A stretch of DNA of 64,000 nucleotides from Streptomyces hiroshimensis (GTDB lineage Bacteria; Actinomycetota; Actinomycetes; Streptomycetales; Streptomycetaceae). Of this stretch, positions 25,601-35,048 are shown piece after piece. The notes under the pieces are model-generated. The model saw only the letters and a list, made by a program, of their open reading frames with translations. It was not told the origin of the DNA and searched no databases. Within the stretch, counting starts at the first letter, position 1; each line of letters opens with the position of its first letter. The position numbers and the translations under genes are program-made. The DNA lies in NCBI RefSeq assembly GCF_014650335.1, contig NZ_BMUT01000002.1, forward strand, positions 509,288 to 573,287, written 5' to 3'.

Positions 25601-26005
25601 ATGACCATGCCCGGGCACCACCACGGCTACCCCGGGGCGTACTACCCGCCCTACCCGCCCCCGCAGCCGCGCAACGGCCTGGGCATCGCGGCGATGAGCG
25701 TCGGCATCTGCGGCGCGGTCATCGGGCTCATCCCCTTCCTCTTCTTCCTGTCGGCCCCGCTCGGGCTGACCGCCCTGGTCCTCGGCTTCTTCGCGCTCCG
25801 CCTGGTCCGGCGCGGCGAGGCGACGAACCAGGGGATGGCCCTGGCCGGCACGATCCTGGGCGGTGTTGCCACCGTCATGGCCGCCGGCGGTCTGATGTTC
25901 GTGCTCTACCTCATGGACAAGGCCGACGAGGAGAACGACGAGCTCTACGAGGACCGCCCGGCCGCCGCCGCGGCCCCGGACCCCACTCCCTCCCCGGGCC
26001 GCTAG
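25601..26005 (+). CDS. DUF4190-type small membrane protein
   Basis: This 134-residue protein has a Tyr/Pro/His-rich cytoplasmic N-terminus (YPGAYYPPYPPPQP), two transmembrane segments separated by an RLVRRGEATNQGMALAG loop, and an acidic tail. The pattern NGLGIAAMSVGICG ... LGLTALVLGFFALRLVRRGEATNQGMA is typical of DUF4190 proteins of actinobacteria. Function unknown. A TAGGGT box lies about 40 nt upstream. Confidence 0.82.
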   Translation: MTMPGHHHGYPGAYYPPYPPPQPRNGLGIAAMSVGICGAVIGLIPFLFFLSAPLGLTALVLGFFALRLVRRGEATNQGMALAGTILGGVATVMAAGGLMFVLYLMDKADEENDELYEDRPAAAAAPDPTPSPGR

Positions 26006-26032
26006 CGCGGGCGCCCGTCACGGGTACGGAAA

Positions 26033-26076
26033 CGGCAGCGGCCCGCCCCCGGAATCCCCGGGGCGGGCCGCTGCCG
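26033..26076. terminator. Bidirectional terminator between DUF4190 and fabF
   Basis: CGGCAGCGGCCCGCCCC pairs with GGGGCGGGCCGCTGCCG, a 17-bp perfect stem between convergent genes. Confidence 0.88.
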
Positions 26077-26094
26077 TCAGGCGGAGCGCTGCGG

Positions 26095-27360
26095 TCAGAC
26101 CGAGCGCAGGGCCAGGACCACGTTGTGGCCGCCGAAGCCGAACGAGTTGTTGATCGCGGCGATCGGGCCCTCGGCGGGCAGGGCACGCGGCACGTCGCGG
26201 ACGATGTCCGCGTCGATGTCCTCGTCCAGGTCGTCGACGTTGATGGTCGGCGGGGCCGTGCGGGTGTGCAGGGCGAGGACGGTCATGACCGTCTCGATGC
26301 CGCCCGCGCCGCCCAGCAGGTGGCCGGTCATCGACTTGGTCGCGGAGACCGCGACGTGGTCGAGGTCGTCGCCGAGGACCTTGCGCAGGGCCTTGATCTC
26401 GGCCGCGTCACCCTGCGGGGTGGACGTGGCGTGCGCGTTGAGGTGCACGACCTCCGACGGCTTGAGGTCGGTGCTGTCGAGCAGGCTCTGCAGCGCGGCG
26501 GCGATGCCGCGGCCCGTCGGCTCGGGCTGGGCGATGTGGTGGCTGTCCGCGGACAGGCCCTGGCCCAGCACCTCGCAGTAGACGCGCGCGCCGCGGCGGG
26601 CGGCGTGCTCGGCCGACTCCAGGATCACGACGCCGGCGCCCTCGCCCAGGACGAAGCCGTCGCGGGCCTTGTCGTACGGGCGGGAGGCCTTCTCGGGCTC
26701 CTCGTTGTTCTTGGACATCGCCATCATGTTGGCGAAGGCGGTGATGGGCAGCGGGTGGATCGCCGCCTCGGTGCCGCCGGCGACGACCACGTCGGCACGG
26801 CCGCTGCGGATCATCTCGACGGCGTAGCCGATGGCCTCGGCGCCGGAGGCGCAGGCGCTGACCGGGGTGTGCACGCCCGCCTGGGCGTTCACCTCCAGGC
26901 CGACGTTGGCCGAGGGGCTGTTCGGCATGAGCATGGGCACGGTGTGCGGGGAGACGCGGCGGACGCCCTTCTCCTTGAGCACGTCGTACTGGTCGAGCAG
27001 GGTGGTCACGCCGCCGATGCCGGAGGCGATGACGGTGCCGAGGCGCTCGGGGGCGATGGACGAGTCCTCGCCGGCCATGGCGGTGTAGCCCGCGTCGGCC
27101 CAGGCCTCACGGGCCGCGATCAGCGCGAACTGCGCCGAGCGGTCCAGCTTGCGGGCGAGCGGGCGGGGCAGGACATCACCGGGGTCCACCGCCGCGGAAG
27201 CGGCGATGCGGACCGGAAGGTCGGCGAAGCGCTCACCCTCGAGGGGCTTGACGCCGGACCGGCCGGCGAGCAGAGCCTCCCAGGTCGTCGCGCTGTCGCC
27301 ACCCAGCGGTGTGGTTGCGCCGATACCGGTGACGACCACGGTGCGATTGGTCGAGCTCAC
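26095..27360 (-). CDS. fabF: Beta-ketoacyl-ACP synthase II (FabF)
   Basis: FabF is the chain-elongating condensing enzyme of type II fatty acid synthesis. It joins malonyl-ACP to the growing acyl chain. The 421-residue length is normal. The active-site Cys is residue 170 (VHTPVSACASGAEA). The two decarboxylation histidines are in LNAHATSTPQGD and SMTGHLLGGAGG, and the C-terminal NNSFGFGGHN loop is intact. It is the last gene of fabD-fabH-acpP-fabF, 70 bp after acpP. Confidence 0.97.
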   Translation of the reverse strand: MSSTNRTVVVTGIGATTPLGGDSATTWEALLAGRSGVKPLEGERFADLPVRIAASAAVDPGDVLPRPLARKLDRSAQFALIAAREAWADAGYTAMAGEDSSIAPERLGTVIASGIGGVTTLLDQYDVLKEKGVRRVSPHTVPMLMPNSPSANVGLEVNAQAGVHTPVSACASGAEAIGYAVEMIRSGRADVVVAGGTEAAIHPLPITAFANMMAMSKNNEEPEKASRPYDKARDGFVLGEGAGVVILESAEHAARRGARVYCEVLGQGLSADSHHIAQPEPTGRGIAAALQSLLDSTDLKPSEVVHLNAHATSTPQGDAAEIKALRKVLGDDLDHVAVSATKSMTGHLLGGAGGIETVMTVLALHTRTAPPTINVDDLDEDIDADIVRDVPRALPAEGPIAAINNSFGFGGHNVVLALRSV

Positions 27361-27430
27361 AGGAATTCTGTCTCCACGTGTAGAGGTGCTGGTGAAACCG
27401 CCACCGCTGGGGTGGCGACGAACGCTTCGG

Positions 27431-27679
27431 TCAGTCCTGGTGCTTCAGGATGTATTCCGCGGCGTCGCCGACGGTCTTGAGGTTCTTGACGTCCTCGTCG
27501 GGGATCTTGACGTCGAAGGCCTCTTCGGCGGCGACGACGACCTCGACCATGGACAGCGAGTCGACGTCCAGGTCGTCGGTGAAGGACTTGTCCAGCTTGA
27601 CGTCCTCGACCGGGATGCCGGCGATCTCGTTGACGATGTCGGCGAGGCCCTTGAGGATCTCTTCCTGGGTGGCGGCCAT
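27431..27679 (-). CDS. acpP: Acyl carrier protein
   Basis: This 82-residue acidic protein carries the growing fatty acyl chain on 4'-phosphopantetheine attached to Ser41 in DDLDVDSLSMVEV. The position inside the fab operon indicates the primary fatty-acid ACP rather than a polyketide ACP. A modest hairpin (CGCGGCC/GGCCGCG) in the 99-bp gap after fabH could adjust expression relative to the enzymes. Confidence 0.97.
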   Translation of the reverse strand: MAATQEEILKGLADIVNEIAGIPVEDVKLDKSFTDDLDVDSLSMVEVVVAAEEAFDVKIPDEDVKNLKTVGDAAEYILKHQD

Positions 27680-27778
27680 GTGCGGCGCTCCTTCTATTTG
27701 TGCGTGAAACTGCGTGGTAAGGAACTGCTGGCGGTGAGTTCCGCGCGACGCGGCCGGGCCGGGCCGCGCGGATCTCGC

Positions 27779-28825
27779 CTAGGGGAGGGTAACGACCGTG
27801 GCGGCGTAGACGAGACCCGCCCCGAAACCGATGACGAGCGCGGTGTCCCCGCTCTTCGCCGCGCCGGTGGCCAGGAGCCGCTCCATGGCCAGCGGAATGG
27901 AGGCCGCGGACGTGTTGCCCGTGGTCTCCACGTCACGGGCGACCGTGACGCTCTCCGGCAGCTTGAGGGTCTTGACCATCGAGTCGATGATCCGCATGTT
28001 GGCCTGGTGCGGGATGAAGACGTCCAGGTCCTCGGCGCTGACCCCGGCGTCGTCCAGCGCCTGCTGGGCGACCTTCGCCATCTCGAAGACGGCCCAGCGG
28101 AAGACCGCCTGGCCCTCCTGCGTGATGGCCGGGAAACGGAGCTCGTCGAGGGCCTTGCGGGCCTCGGGGCCGTCACCGCCGGGAACAGGGGTGGTGCGGT
28201 AGGCGTCCCACCCCAGGGTCTGCTTGATGGTGTGCGACTTGTCGCCCTCGGAACCCCACACCGTCGGGCCTATGGCCGGCTCGTCGGAGGGGCCGACGAC
28301 CACGGCGCCCGCGCCGTCGCCGAAGAGGAAGGCCGTCGCGCGGTCCTCCAGGTCGGTCAGGTCCGACAGCCGCTCGACGCCGATCACCAGAACGTGCTCC
28401 GCCGAGCCCTCGACGACCAGGCCCTTGGCGAGCGTCAGCCCGTAGCCGAAGCCCGCGCAGCCCGCCGAGATGTCGAAGGCGGCCGGCTTGCCCGCGCCGA
28501 TCTTGTGCGCGATCTCGGTCGCGACGGCCGGGGTCTGGTGGAAGTGCGAGACCGTCGAGACGACCACGGCACCGATCTGCTCCGGGGTGATGCCCGCGTC
28601 GGCGATGGCCTTGCCGGCCGCCTCGACCGACATCGCGGACACCGTCTCCTCCGGACCGGCCCAGTGGCGGGTCGCGATGCCGGAGCGGGAGCGGATCCAC
28701 TCGTCCGAGGAGTCGATGTACTTCAGGATCTCCTCGTTCGGCACCACCCGGGTGGGGCGGTAGCCGCCCACGCCGAGAATGCGGGCGTACGGGGCGCCCT
28801 TGCTCGGCTTGATCTTCGAGGTCAT
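27779..28825 (-). CDS. fabH: Beta-ketoacyl-ACP synthase III (FabH)
   Basis: FabH starts fatty acid synthesis by condensing an acyl-CoA primer with malonyl-ACP. In Streptomyces it uses branched primers. Cys123 is in FDISAGCAGFGYG, His in FIPHQANMRI and Asn in TTGNTSAASIPLA, giving the full Cys-His-Asn triad. At 348 residues it is slightly longer than usual because of an N-terminal Lys/Pro-containing extension. It begins 13 bp after fabD. Confidence 0.97.
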   Translation of the reverse strand: MTSKIKPSKGAPYARILGVGGYRPTRVVPNEEILKYIDSSDEWIRSRSGIATRHWAGPEETVSAMSVEAAGKAIADAGITPEQIGAVVVSTVSHFHQTPAVATEIAHKIGAGKPAAFDISAGCAGFGYGLTLAKGLVVEGSAEHVLVIGVERLSDLTDLEDRATAFLFGDGAGAVVVGPSDEPAIGPTVWGSEGDKSHTIKQTLGWDAYRTTPVPGGDGPEARKALDELRFPAITQEGQAVFRWAVFEMAKVAQQALDDAGVSAEDLDVFIPHQANMRIIDSMVKTLKLPESVTVARDVETTGNTSAASIPLAMERLLATGAAKSGDTALVIGFGAGLVYAATVVTLP

Positions 28826-28838
28826 GCTCTGAGGCTCC

Positions 28839-29792
28839 TTATTCGGCCGGGGACCCGGCGGGTGCGGCGTGCTCGGCGATCAGCTCACGGGCTGCGTCGA
28901 GGTCGGCCGGCGACTTCAGGGCCAGGGTCTTCACGCCGGGCAGGGCGCGCTTGGCCAGACCGGTCAGGGTGCCGCCGGGGGCCACCTCGATCAGGTCCGT
29001 GACGCCGAGCTCCTTGAAGGTCTCCATGCACAGGTCCCAGCGGACCGGGTTGGCCACCTGGCCGACCAGCCGCTGCACGATCTCCGCGCCCGAGGCGACG
29101 ACGCCGCCGTCCTTGTTCGAGACGTAGCGGGTGTGCGGCTCGGCGGGGGACAGCTCCTGCACGGCGGCCTCCAGGGCCGACACGGCAGGCGCCATGTGGT
29201 GCGTGTGGAACGCGCCCGCGACCTTCAGCGCCACGACCTTGCGGGTGCCCTCGGGCTTGTCCTCGGCCAGCGCGGCGAGCTGCGCGGCGGTGCCGGCGGC
29301 CACGATCTGGCCCGCGCCGTTGACGTTGGCGGGGGTCAGGCCGAGCTTCTCCAGGTGCGGCAGGACGACCTCGGGGTCGCCGCCGAGCAGCGCGGACATG
29401 CCGGTCTCGGTGACGGCCGCGGCCTCGGCCATGGCCAGGCCGCGCTTGCGCACCAGCTCCATGGCGGAGCGCTCCGGCAGCACGCCGGTCAGCGCCGCCG
29501 CGGCGAGCTCGCCCACGCTGTGGCCCGCGGCCGCACCCACCAGGCGGGCGAAGTCCTCCGCCGCCGGGAACAGCTGCCGGGCCGAGACCAGCGCGGAGGC
29601 GACCAGCAGCGGCTGGGCGACGGCGGTGTCACGGATCTCGTCCGCATCGGCCTTCGTGCCGTAGTGGACCAGGTCCAGGTCGATGGCGGCGGACCACTCA
29701 CGGAGCCGGTCTTCGACACCGGGGAGGTCGAGCCAGGGGGTCAGGAAGCCGGGCGTCTGAGCGCCCTGGCCGGGAGCGACGAGTACGAGCAC
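28839..29792 (-). CDS. fabD: Malonyl-CoA:ACP transacylase (FabD)
   Basis: FabD loads malonyl groups from CoA onto ACP. In Streptomyces it also serves polyketide synthases. The 317-residue protein has the GHSVGE nucleophile elbow (Ser92), the QGAQ N-terminal oxyanion loop and the GAFHTHHM histidine. I place the start at the GTG giving (M)LVLVAPGQGAQ. A GTG two codons upstream, at 29798, is also possible. First gene of the fab operon. Confidence 0.96.
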   Translation of the reverse strand: MLVLVAPGQGAQTPGFLTPWLDLPGVEDRLREWSAAIDLDLVHYGTKADADEIRDTAVAQPLLVASALVSARQLFPAAEDFARLVGAAAGHSVGELAAAALTGVLPERSAMELVRKRGLAMAEAAAVTETGMSALLGGDPEVVLPHLEKLGLTPANVNGAGQIVAAGTAAQLAALAEDKPEGTRKVVALKVAGAFHTHHMAPAVSALEAAVQELSPAEPHTRYVSNKDGGVVASGAEIVQRLVGQVANPVRWDLCMETFKELGVTDLIEVAPGGTLTGLAKRALPGVKTLALKSPADLDAARELIAEHAAPAGSPAE

Positions 29793-29860
29793 CCTCACAC
29801 TCTCTCTCGTGGACGGCTCCGGCCACCCGTGGGGATGGGGACCAAGAACCGTCAGGGGAA

Positions 29861-29877
29861 TTGTTGACGTTCGACAA
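29861..29877. promoter_or_regulatory. Candidate FasR operator upstream of fabD
   Basis: On the minus strand TTGTCGA-ACG-TCAACAA is an inverted repeat with one mismatch. It sits between the fasR stop and the fabD start, about 70 bp upstream of fabD. FasR is known in S. coelicolor to activate this operon by binding upstream of fabD. I infer this is its site. Confidence 0.5.
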
Positions 29878-29881
29878 AAGG

Positions 29882-31066
29882 CTAAAGCGCCGTCTCCGTG
29901 TCGGCCAGACGCCCCAGGATGAGCGCGATCCGCAGCGTGAACGCCGACCGGACATCGGAGGGTGACCACCCGGTGACGTCCGTCACACGTCGGAGGCGGT
30001 ATCTCACGGTGTTGGGATGCACGAACAGCATCCGTGCCGCACCTTCCAAACTACTCGCCTGCTCCAGGTAGACACTCAGCGTCTCCAGCAGCGCCGAGCC
30101 CGCTTCCTGGAGCGGTCTGTAGATCTCCTCCACCAGCTGATCGCGCGCCGTCGCATCCCCGGCCATCGCCCGCTCCGGCAGCAGATCGTCCGCCATCACC
30201 GGACGGGGCGCGTCCGGCCAGGCCGCGCACGCCTTCAGACCGGCCGCCGCGGCCTGCGCCGAGCGCGTCGCCGACAGCAGGTCCGGCACCACCGGGCCGG
30301 CCACCACCGGGCCCGCCGCGAACGGCCCGATCAGCGCCTTGGCCGTCTGCAGCGGATTGTCGGAGCCGCCTGTGATCACCACCAGGCGGTCGCCGAGCAC
30401 CCCCGTGAGCACCTGCACCTTGGCGTGCCGCGCCGCGCGCCGGATCGCCTCGACCGTCAGCTCGCTGTCCCCGTTCGGGGCGGTGCCGAGCACCACGCTG
30501 ACGTGCGCCGGGGCGCTCCAGCCGAGGGCCGCGGCCCGGGACAGCGCGCCCTCGTCCGCCTCCCCCGAGAGCACCGCGTTGACCACCAGCGACTCCAGCC
30601 GGGCGTCCCACGCGCCCCGCGCCTCGGCGGCCTGCGCGTAGACCTGTGCGGTGGCGAAGGCGATCTCGCGGGCGTAGACGAGCAGCGCCTCCCGCAGCAC
30701 GCCCTCGTCGCCGGGGGCCGCCACCTCGTCGATCGCCGACTCCATGACCTCGATGGTCGTGCGGACCATCTCCACCGTCTGGCGCAAAGTGATCGCCCGC
30801 GTCAGCTCGCGCGGGGCCGTGCCGAACACGTCCGTGCTGATGGCCTGCGGGGTCTCCGGATGCCGGAACCACTCCGTGAAGGCCGCGATGCCGGCCTGGG
30901 CGACCAGGCCGATCCACGACCGGTTCTCCGGGGGCATCGCCCGGTACCACGGCAGCTGGGCATCCATGCGGGCGATGGCGGCGGCGGCCAGCGTGCCGGA
31001 TGACTTCTCCAGGCGGCGGAGGGTGGCGCTGTGCGGATGCGGGGTGTTAGCGGCGGGTTCAGGCAC
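29882..31066 (-). CDS. fasR: Fatty acid synthesis activator FasR (PucR/CdaR-like)
   Basis: This 394-residue regulator has an N-terminal sensory region, a GGDEF-like/PucR middle (ALSRAAALGWSAPAHVSVVLG) and a C-terminal helix-turn-helix of the PucR_2 type (SLEGAARMLFVHPNTVRYRLRRVTDVTGWS). It lies directly upstream of and in the same direction as fabDHPF, the conserved Streptomyces arrangement in which FasR activates fatty acid synthesis. No ligand pocket can be assigned from sequence. Confidence 0.92.
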   Translation of the reverse strand: MPEPAANTPHPHSATLRRLEKSSGTLAAAAIARMDAQLPWYRAMPPENRSWIGLVAQAGIAAFTEWFRHPETPQAISTDVFGTAPRELTRAITLRQTVEMVRTTIEVMESAIDEVAAPGDEGVLREALLVYAREIAFATAQVYAQAAEARGAWDARLESLVVNAVLSGEADEGALSRAAALGWSAPAHVSVVLGTAPNGDSELTVEAIRRAARHAKVQVLTGVLGDRLVVITGGSDNPLQTAKALIGPFAAGPVVAGPVVPDLLSATRSAQAAAAGLKACAAWPDAPRPVMADDLLPERAMAGDATARDQLVEEIYRPLQEAGSALLETLSVYLEQASSLEGAARMLFVHPNTVRYRLRRVTDVTGWSPSDVRSAFTLRIALILGRLADTETAL

Positions 31067-31123
31067 GGGGACAAGCCTGCCTTATTCGGGTCCGGTGCGG
31101 GGTCGCCGGGCTACCGTAGCCCG

Positions 31124-31810
31124 ATGACGCACGTACAGCGGTCCGTCCAGCGAGCCGGTGAACGCTTCCGCGGCGGGGACCCGGACGCCGGGATCGAGAC
31201 CTGGCACGCCTTCTCCTTCTCCGGCTTCTACGACCCCGACAACGTGCGGTTCGGGCCGCTCGCCGCCTGCAACGAGGAGCGGCTCGCCCCCGGCGCGGGG
31301 TTCGCGGAGCACCCGCACCGCGATGTCGAGATCGTCACCTGGGTGGTGGAGGGGGAGCTCACGCACGAGGACTCCACGGGCCACGTGGAGCTGGTGCGGC
31401 CCGGTGACGTGCAGCGGCTCAGCGCCGGCGCCGGCGTCCACCACTCGGAGCGGAACGAGGGCGCGGTGCCGCTGCGCTTCGTGCAGATGTGGCTGACCCC
31501 GTCGGAGTACGGCGGGGAGCCCTCGTACGAGGTGGTGCGGGGCGTCGCCGACGACGCGTCGTATGTGTTGCCGGGGGCGGAGGCGGTGCTGCACGTGCGG
31601 CGGCTTCGCGCGGGCGAGCGGGGTTCCCTGCCGGGGGCGCCCTGGTTGTACGTGCACGTCACACGTGGGTGCCTGCGGCTGGCCGGGGAGGAGCTGGGTG
31701 AGGGGGACTCGGTTCGCATCCTCGATGCGGAAGACGCGACCGTCGAGGCGGTCGGCTCCGAGGTGGAGTTGCTGGCCTGGGAGATGCACGCCGAGCCGCA
31801 CTTCGGGTGA
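31124..31810 (+). CDS. Pirin-family protein
   Basis: This 228-residue bicupin has the pirin metal-site motif FAEHPHRDVEIVTWVVEGELTHEDS (His-His-His/Glu) and the following SAGAGVHHSERN block. Pirins include quercetinase activity and redox-linked regulatory roles. The C-terminal cupin is degenerate. A TACCGT box ends 6 nt before the ATG, so the transcript is probably leaderless. It is divergent from fasR by 57 bp. Confidence 0.9.
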   Translation: MTHVQRSVQRAGERFRGGDPDAGIETWHAFSFSGFYDPDNVRFGPLAACNEERLAPGAGFAEHPHRDVEIVTWVVEGELTHEDSTGHVELVRPGDVQRLSAGAGVHHSERNEGAVPLRFVQMWLTPSEYGGEPSYEVVRGVADDASYVLPGAEAVLHVRRLRAGERGSLPGAPWLYVHVTRGCLRLAGEELGEGDSVRILDAEDATVEAVGSEVELLAWEMHAEPHFG

Positions 31811-31829
31811 CCCGGCGCTTCGCGCCGGG
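31811..31829. terminator. Hairpin after the pirin gene
   Basis: CCCGGCGC pairs with GCGCCGGG with a TTC loop directly after the stop codon. The following TTTCGCCCACCCACC resembles a common Streptomyces intergenic sequence. Confidence 0.65.
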
Positions 31830-31876
31830 CTTTCGCCCACCCACCCGCCCGATCACCCAGGACGTGCTGATGAAGG

Positions 31877-32695
31877 TCAGGCCGCGCGCAGCTCGGCCAG
31901 GACCGCGTCCGTCAGAGCCGGCCAGACCTCGATCGCCCACGGCCCGAACGCCCGGTCCGTCAGGGCGACGCACGCCGCGCCCGCGGCGGGGTCCACCCAC
32001 AGGAACGTGCCGGACTGCCCGAAGTGACCGTACGTACGGGGTGAGGACGACGCCCCCGTCCAGTGCGGGGACTTGCCGTCGCGGATCTCGAAGCCGAGGC
32101 CCCAGTCGTTGGGCCGCTGGTGCCCGTAGCCGGGCAGGATCCCGGTGAGGCCGGGGAAGGCCACCGATGTCGCCTCGGCCACGGTCTCCTGCGAGAGCAG
32201 CCGCGGCGCCTGCAGCTCCGCGGCGAACCGCGCCAGGTCGGCGACGGTCGAGACGCCGTCCTTGGCGGGCGAGCCGGGCAGGTCCGTCGCCGTCATCCCC
32301 AGCGGTTCCAGCACCGCCTCCCGCAGGTACTCGGCGAAGGGGATGTCCGTGGCCTTGGCGATGTGGTCGCCGAGCACCTCGAAGCCGGCGTTGGAGTACA
32401 GCCGCCGCGTGCCCGGCTCGGCCATCGCCCGGTGCTCGTCGAAGGCGAGCCCGGAGGTGTGGGCGAGGAGGTGGCGGACCGTCGAGCCCGCGGGACCGGC
32501 CGGCTCGTCCAGCTCGACCGCGCCCTCCTCGACGGCGACGAGCGCGGCGTAGGCGGCGAGCGGTTTGGTGACGGAGGCCAGCGGGAAGCGGTGCTCCACC
32601 GGGCCGTGCGCGCCCGCCGTCGTGCCGTCGGCCCGTACGACCGCCGCCGCAGCGGTGTCCACCGGCCAGTTCTCGATCATCCGCAGGCTCTCCAT
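31877..32695 (-). CDS. Serine hydrolase of the beta-lactamase/class C (EstB) family
   Basis: This 272-residue cytoplasmic-looking protein has the SxxK motif (PLASVTKPLAAY, catalytic Ser and Lys), the YxN motif (RLYSNAGFEVLG) and a terminal YGHFGQSGTFLWVD box in place of KTG. Such proteins are more often esterases or peptidases than true beta-lactamases, and no signal peptide is present. A TAGGCT box ends 7 nt before the ATG. Confidence 0.88.
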   Translation of the reverse strand: MESLRMIENWPVDTAAAAVVRADGTTAGAHGPVEHRFPLASVTKPLAAYAALVAVEEGAVELDEPAGPAGSTVRHLLAHTSGLAFDEHRAMAEPGTRRLYSNAGFEVLGDHIAKATDIPFAEYLREAVLEPLGMTATDLPGSPAKDGVSTVADLARFAAELQAPRLLSQETVAEATSVAFPGLTGILPGYGHQRPNDWGLGFEIRDGKSPHWTGASSSPRTYGHFGQSGTFLWVDPAAGAACVALTDRAFGPWAIEVWPALTDAVLAELRAA

Positions 32696-32759
32696 GGCTC
32701 CGAGCCTATCCCGGCCCCGCCGCCCGGCCGGTCCCGCCAAGATTCCCCCAAGTCTTCGC

Positions 32760-32790
32760 TTGCCTGGAGTGCACTCGAACTCTCTAGCGT
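32760..32790 (+). promoter_or_regulatory. MerR-type promoter with 19-bp spacer (merR-AKR operon)
   Basis: TTGCCT, 19-bp spacer, TAGCGT, with the partial dyad CTGGAGTGCACTCGA in the spacer. Its sequence matches the promoter at 24598-24628 at almost every position up to the -10. The next gene encodes a MerR protein, so autoregulation is likely. Confidence 0.72.
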
Positions 32791-32844
32791 TGTGGTCATC
32801 GCAAGGGCAACGACTGCGAACGCCCGCGAACAGGGGGAAGCTCG

Positions 32845-33330
32845 ATGACCGTCTTGGACACCGAACCGGCCGTCTTGGACACCGCACCGCCGGCCGCCGT
32901 GTGCACCGTGCTGGAACAGCAGCGCCACGGCCGCCCGGTGGGGCGCGACCGCTACACGATCAGTGAAGTGGCGGGCTGCACAGGCCTGTCGGTCCACACG
33001 CTGCGCTGGTACGAGCGGATCGGGCTGATGCCGCACGTGGACCGCTCGCACACCGGCCAGCGCCGCTACACGGACCGGGACCTGGACTGGCTGGACCTGG
33101 TGGGGCGGCTGCGCCTGACCGGCATGCCGGTGGCCGACATGGTGCGCTACGCACGGCTCGTCCGCGAGGGCGAGCACACGCTGGCCGAGCGGGAACGGCT
33201 GCTGACCGCGCACCGCGAGGACGTCCGCTCACGCATCGCGGAGCTGCGCAGCACCCTCGAGGTACTGGACTACAAGATCGACATATATGCCGACGCCCGG
33301 CGACGGGCCGAGGCCGCCGAAGGGGCCTGA
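32845..33330 (+). CDS. MerR-family transcriptional regulator
   Basis: This 161-residue protein has a 35-residue N-terminal extension (with a VLDTEPAVLDTAP internal repeat), then a MerR winged helix (YTISEVAGCTGLSVHTLRWYERIGLM, residues about 37-62) and a dimerisation helix. There is no C-terminal Cys cluster, so it is not a metal or SoxR-type sensor. A Cys in the helix-turn-helix (AGCTGLS) is shared by relatives that control aldo/keto reductases. It starts 50 bp after a MerR-type promoter and is followed 7 bp later by the reductase. Confidence 0.92.
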   Translation: MTVLDTEPAVLDTAPPAAVCTVLEQQRHGRPVGRDRYTISEVAGCTGLSVHTLRWYERIGLMPHVDRSHTGQRRYTDRDLDWLDLVGRLRLTGMPVADMVRYARLVREGEHTLAERERLLTAHREDVRSRIAELRSTLEVLDYKIDIYADARRRAEAAEGA

Positions 33331-33337
33331 AGCACTG

Positions 33338-34363
<1,026 letters not shown>

Positions 34364-34370
34364 CGTCCCG

Positions 34371-35048
34371 TCACTGCTCTCCGGGGGCCACCAGCCCGGA
34401 CTCGTAGGCGAAGATGACCGCCTGGGCGCGGTCGCGCAGGTCCAGCTTGGCCAGGACCCTGCCGATGTGCGTCTTGACGGTCTGTTCGGCGAGCACCAGG
34501 GACGCCGCGATCTCCTGGTTGGACAGTCCTCGCGCGATGAGTTCGAGGACTTCGGTCTCGCGCGGCGTGAGCCCGTTCAGCCGCAGGGAAGGGCCCCTGC
34601 GGCGGGCGGGCCGCTGCTTGGCGAAGTCGGCGATCAGACGGCGCGTCACGGACGGGGCCAGCAGGGCCTCCCCGGCCGCCACGACCCGCACGGCCGAGAT
34701 CAGGTCCGCGGGCGGGGCGTCCTTCAGCAGGAAGCCGGAGGCGCCCGCGCGCAGCGCCTCGTAGACGTAGTCGTCCACGTCGAACGTCGTCAGCATCAGC
34801 ACCTTCGGGCGGTGGTGCACGCCGGGCGGGGGGTCGAGGAGCCGCCGTGCGGCCTCCAGCCCGTCCATCTCGGGCATCCGGACGTCCATCAGCACGACGT
34901 CCGGATGGGCGCTGCGGCCCAGCTCGACGCCCTGCCGCCCGTCCGCGGCGTCGCCGACGACGTCGATGTCGGGCTGCGCGGCCAGCAGCGCGGCGAAGCC
35001 CGCCCGCACCATGGCCTGGTCGTCGACGATGATCACCTTGATGGTCAT
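34371..35048 (-). CDS. NarL/FixJ-family response regulator
   Basis: This 225-residue protein has a receiver domain (Asp9, Asp10, phospho-acceptor Asp55, Lys109) and a C-terminal LuxR-type helix-turn-helix (LTPRETEVLELIARGLSNQEIAASLVLAEQTVKTHI). The start overlaps the kinase stop by 4 bp (ATGA), so the two are translationally coupled. The targets are unknown. Confidence 0.94.
   Translation of the reverse strand: MTIKVIIVDDQAMVRAGFAALLAAQPDIDVVGDAADGRQGVELGRSAHPDVVLMDVRMPEMDGLEAARRLLDPPPGVHHRPKVLMLTTFDVDDYVYEALRAGASGFLLKDAPPADLISAVRVVAAGEALLAPSVTRRLIADFAKQRPARRRGPSLRLNGLTPRETEVLELIARGLSNQEIAASLVLAEQTVKTHIGRVLAKLDLRDRAQAVIFAYESGLVAPGEQ

Noticed and set aside
29793..29969. Longer fabD N-terminus
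   Set aside because: Extra residues precede the conserved LVLVAPGQGAQ start and would run into fasR.
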